Shown here: positions 61,537-64,000 of the stretch, piece after piece
Position numbering within the stretch: the first letter of the stretch is position 1
How the letters are laid out: every line of letters starts with the position of its first letter
Source: Pusillimonas minor
Lineage (GTDB): Bacteria > Pseudomonadota > Gammaproteobacteria > Burkholderiales > Burkholderiaceae_B
Reading direction: 5' to 3'
Assembly: GCF_014237865.1 (NCBI RefSeq)
Contig: NZ_JACJUU010000007.1
Span: forward strand, 62,001-126,000
DNA: 64,000 nt
Position numbers and translations under genes: made by a program
The notes under the pieces: generated by a model
The model's input: only the letters and a program-made list of their open reading frames with translations
Told to the model about the DNA's origin: nothing
Databases searched by the model: none

Positions 61537-63868
61537 GTTCTGTGGCCAGCTCCGGCAACTTCAACCGAGGCGCAACAGCATGAACTGCCCGCAAGATTTG
61601 CTCGGCGGTCGCCGGGGCATCGAGCGGCGCCAGTGTGCCAGGCTGATTGCCCGCCGCATGCACTGCATCGCGAATGGCGAAAAACACCGACAACGCCAAC
61701 GGCAGCGGCGGCTCGCCGACGGCCTTGGACTGATAGACACTGTTTTCGACATTACCGTTACTGAAAAATGCAACGTTAAGGGCCTCGGGACAGTCGGAGA
61801 TTGACGGAATCTTGTAGGTTGAAGGCGCATGCGTCATGAGGCGCCCGTCTTTGTTCCACCACAACTCTTCAGTGGTCAGCCAACCCATCCCCTGAATGAA
61901 ACCGCCCTCGATCTGACCGATATCAACAGCCGGATTGATGGGACGGCCCGCGTCATAAAGCACATCGGCGCGCACCAGACGGTTTTCGCCGGTTAGGGTG
62001 TCGATAATGACTTCGGCGCAAGCTGCCCCATATACGAAGTAATAGAAGGGGCGACCGGTGAGGGTTTTGAAGTCGTAGTGGATTTTAGGCGTGCGGTAAA
62101 ACCCGGACGACCACAAAGGCACACGTGCGTTGTAGGCCTCTTGCACAAATTTGGCAAACGGCAGGATGACACGTTCGCCGCAATGCACCTGATTGCTGCG
62201 GAAGACAACGTCGGCGGTATCGCAGCCGTAATGATCGGCCGCGTACGCCACCAGCACAGCCTTGATTTTGCGGGCAGCATCTTGTGCCGCCTTGCCGTTC
62301 AGGTCGGTGCCCGACGACGCTGCCGTCGCCGAGGTGTTGGACACTTTGGACGTATCGGTTGCAGAAACGCGGACGTGCTCAATGCCAATCCCCAATTCTT
62401 CGGCAACCACCTGCGCAACTTTGGTATTTAGCCCCTGGCCCATCTCGGTGCCACCGTGGTTAATCAGGACAGAGCCGTCGGTGTAAATGTGCAACAAAGC
62501 GCCGGCCTGGTTAAGATGCGTGGCCGTAAACGAAATGCCGAACTTCACGGGTACCAGCGCCAGACCTTTTTTCAGCACCTGGTTTTGGGCATTGAAGCGC
62601 GTAATGTCTTCACGACGACGACGGTATTCGGCGGTTTGCTCGAGCTGGTCAACCAGTTCGTGAATGACATTGTCTTCAACCGTCATTTGATAGGGCGTGA
62701 CGTTACGCTCGGTTTTGCCGTAAAAATTGCGCCGGCGCACGTCGAGCGGGTCTTTGCCCAGACGACGGGCGATGTCCTCGATGACGTACTCGATGGCCAT
62801 AATGCCCTGCGGGCCGCCAAACCCGCGAAACGCGGTATTGGATTGTGTATTGGTCTTGACCCGCAACGACAGGATATCGAAAGTCTCGAGGAAATAGGTG
62901 TTGTCGGTGTGGAAAACCTGACGGTCGGCCACCGCGCCAGACAGGTCGGCCGAATAACCACAACGCAGTTGCTGCTCGAACTTGATGGCTTTGATCAGGC
63001 CATCGTCGTCGTAGGCAACATCGTATTCCACCCGAAAATCGTGCCGTTTGCCGGTCATCATGAAGTCGTCGTCGCGGTCGGCGCGCAGTTTTACAGGCCG
63101 CCCGGTATGGTGAGCCAGCAAGGCCGCAACGGCAGCAAATGGCCACGACTGACTTTCTTTGCCGCCAAACCCGCCACCCATACGTCGACACTGCACTTTG
63201 ACGGTATGGGCCGGTTGATGCAACGCATGCGCAATGATGAACTGCATTTCGGACGGATGCTGGGTTGAGCAAAACACCTGCATCTCGGCGTTTTCGCCGG
63301 GCAAGGCATAGGCAACTTGCCCTTCAAGGTAAAACTGCTCTTGCCCGCCGCAATAAAAGCTGCCCTGATGACGATGAGGGCCTTGCGCCAGCGTTTCAGG
63401 CACATTGCCTTTAGAGATACGCGCCGGCGGCAAGACATAGGCCTGCTTATCGGCGGCCGATTTAATGTCGAGCAAGGGCTCAAGATTTTCGTATTCGACC
63501 TTGGCCAGACGCGCGGCGCGGCGCGCCAGGTCGTGCGAGGTTGCCGCCACTGCAAACAAAGGCTGTCCCACATAGTCGACCTTGCCATCGGCAAAAACCG
63601 GCTCGTCGGCAATGACCGGCCCAACGTATTTTTCGCCCGGCACATCGTCAAGCGTAATGACAGCCACCACACCCGGGGCCGCGCGCACAGCGGTCAGATC
63701 CATCGAGACAATGCGCGCGTGCGCCCGCTCGGACAGGCCGAATGCGGCATGCAGCGTACCCTGGACCTCGGGGATGTCGTCGGTGTACTGCGCACGACCC
63801 GTAACATGCAAATGTGCACTTTCGTGTTTGACCGAGGTGCCAACCGTTTGATATTTGTTCTGTGTCAT
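61529..63868 (-). CDS. xdhB: Xanthine dehydrogenase molybdopterin-binding subunit
   Basis: XdhB (779 residues) carries the molybdenum site that oxidises hypoxanthine and xanthine to uric acid. Motifs: GQEQFYLEGQVAYA (about 173-186), RRMGGGFGGKESQSWP (about 227-242), NTAFRGFGGPQG (about 340-351), GGTEMGQGLNTKVAQVVAEE (about 471-490), and the catalytic glutamate in KAVGEPPLPLALSVFFA near the C-terminus. It starts 15 bases after xdhA and overlaps xdhC. Confidence 0.95.
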   Translation of the reverse strand: MTQNKYQTVGTSVKHESAHLHVTGRAQYTDDIPEVQGTLHAAFGLSERAHARIVSMDLTAVRAAPGVVAVITLDDVPGEKYVGPVIADEPVFADGKVDYVGQPLFAVAATSHDLARRAARLAKVEYENLEPLLDIKSAADKQAYVLPPARISKGNVPETLAQGPHRHQGSFYCGGQEQFYLEGQVAYALPGENAEMQVFCSTQHPSEMQFIIAHALHQPAHTVKVQCRRMGGGFGGKESQSWPFAAVAALLAHHTGRPVKLRADRDDDFMMTGKRHDFRVEYDVAYDDDGLIKAIKFEQQLRCGYSADLSGAVADRQVFHTDNTYFLETFDILSLRVKTNTQSNTAFRGFGGPQGIMAIEYVIEDIARRLGKDPLDVRRRNFYGKTERNVTPYQMTVEDNVIHELVDQLEQTAEYRRRREDITRFNAQNQVLKKGLALVPVKFGISFTATHLNQAGALLHIYTDGSVLINHGGTEMGQGLNTKVAQVVAEELGIGIEHVRVSATDTSKVSNTSATAASSGTDLNGKAAQDAARKIKAVLVAYAADHYGCDTADVVFRSNQVHCGERVILPFAKFVQEAYNARVPLWSSGFYRTPKIHYDFKTLTGRPFYYFVYGAACAEVIIDTLTGENRLVRADVLYDAGRPINPAVDIGQIEGGFIQGMGWLTTEELWWNKDGRLMTHAPSTYKIPSISDCPEALNVAFFSNGNVENSVYQSKAVGEPPLPLALSVFFAIRDAVHAAGNQPGTLAPLDAPATAEQILRAVHAVAPRLKLPELATEHG

Positions 63869-63883
63869 AGGACCCCCTATTAA

Positions 63884-64000
63884 TTAAACGCGCGTCGCCG
63901 CAGCGCCGGTGGTTTCCAGGTAGAAGCGATACAGCAGGTTTTGCGCGGTTTGCAACCGGTATTCGCTGGTGGCCCGCATGTCTGAAAGGGGCTGATAGTC
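63884..64000 (-). CDS. xdhA: Xanthine dehydrogenase small subunit, C-terminal end (partial)
   Basis: The last 38 codons are visible, running off the right edge. The stretch DYQPLSDMRATSEYRLQTAQ followed by NLLYRFYLE is the usual C-terminus of the XdhA small subunit, after its FAD-binding domain; the rest (2Fe-2S domains and FAD domain) is outside the window. It stops 15 bases before xdhB. The call rests on this short tail together with operon position. Confidence 0.85.
   Translation of the reverse strand, partial: DYQPLSDMRATSEYRLQTAQNLLYRFYLETTGAAATRV

Overview
The window looks like core chromosome of a betaproteobacterium in the order Burkholderiales, most likely family Alcaligenaceae (Bordetella / Pusillimonas / Castellaniella relatives). 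The basis is gene order and protein character, not a search: exbB-exbD-lpxK-ycaR-kdsB-adk, rpsT-DUF3579-argF-argG, rpsU-dnaG-rpoD, ispG-hisS-yfgM-bamB-der-hisC-hfq-hflX-hflK-hflC-hisZ-purA, and rpsP-rimM-trmD. GC is high and coding density is above 90 %. I see no insertion sequence, phage gene, CRISPR array, rRNA or tRNA gene, and every recognised gene not cut by the window edge looks intact.

Layout. 1-315 is the start of xseA (leaving the window on the minus strand). 316-941 is a non-coding divergent region with a cluster of DnaA-box-like sequences next to an AT-rich stretch. 942-6769 (+) is an envelope and nucleotide cluster: exbB/exbD energy transduction, lpxK and kdsB for lipopolysaccharide, adk, murJ, then rpsT on its own promoter. 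7016-9929 holds DUF3579 (-), argF (+) and argG (-); argF and argG converge on a strong bidirectional terminator followed by a five-unit tandem repeat. 9990-12687 (-) has a mocA-like nucleotidyltransferase overlapping a chemoreceptor. 12954-19613 has codA (cytosine deaminase), an EcsC-family gene (-) and a four-gene polyamine-type ABC importer. 19644-25842 (-) is a pair of large hybrid histidine kinases, one ending in an HPt domain and the other in a diguanylate cyclase domain, then photolyase (25913-27355, -). 27500-31232 (+) carries a nuclease, a luciferase-like oxidoreductase, DUF3820 and an EmrB/QacA-type exporter.

31476-36347 (-) is the macromolecular-synthesis operon rpsU-dnaG-rpoD, followed upstream by a phosphoribosyltransferase, purA and hisZ. 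39729-52511 (-) is a long run with little space between genes: ndk, rlmN, a short RodZ-like gene, ispG, hisS, yfgM, bamB, der, hisC, hfq, hflX, hflK, hflC. Several of these are coupled by 4-base start/stop overlaps, and der, hisC and dnaG start with TTG. valS (+) sits alone at 52705-55554, convergent with trmD-rimM-rpsP (-). The right end is tusA, alaS and the xanthine dehydrogenase genes xdhC, xdhB and the 3' end of xdhA (all -).

Themes: translation and RNA metabolism dominate. Purine/pyrimidine handling recurs (codA, purA, xdhABC, a purine-type phosphoribosyltransferase, mocA for the molybdenum cofactor). The most notable accessory-like unit is the two-kinase c-di-GMP signalling operon. The most notable non-coding signals are the DnaA-box cluster, the argF/argG tandem repeats, paired palindromes before the exporter gene, and one -10 element (TAGAATCTT) shared by all three ribosomal-protein promoters in the window.
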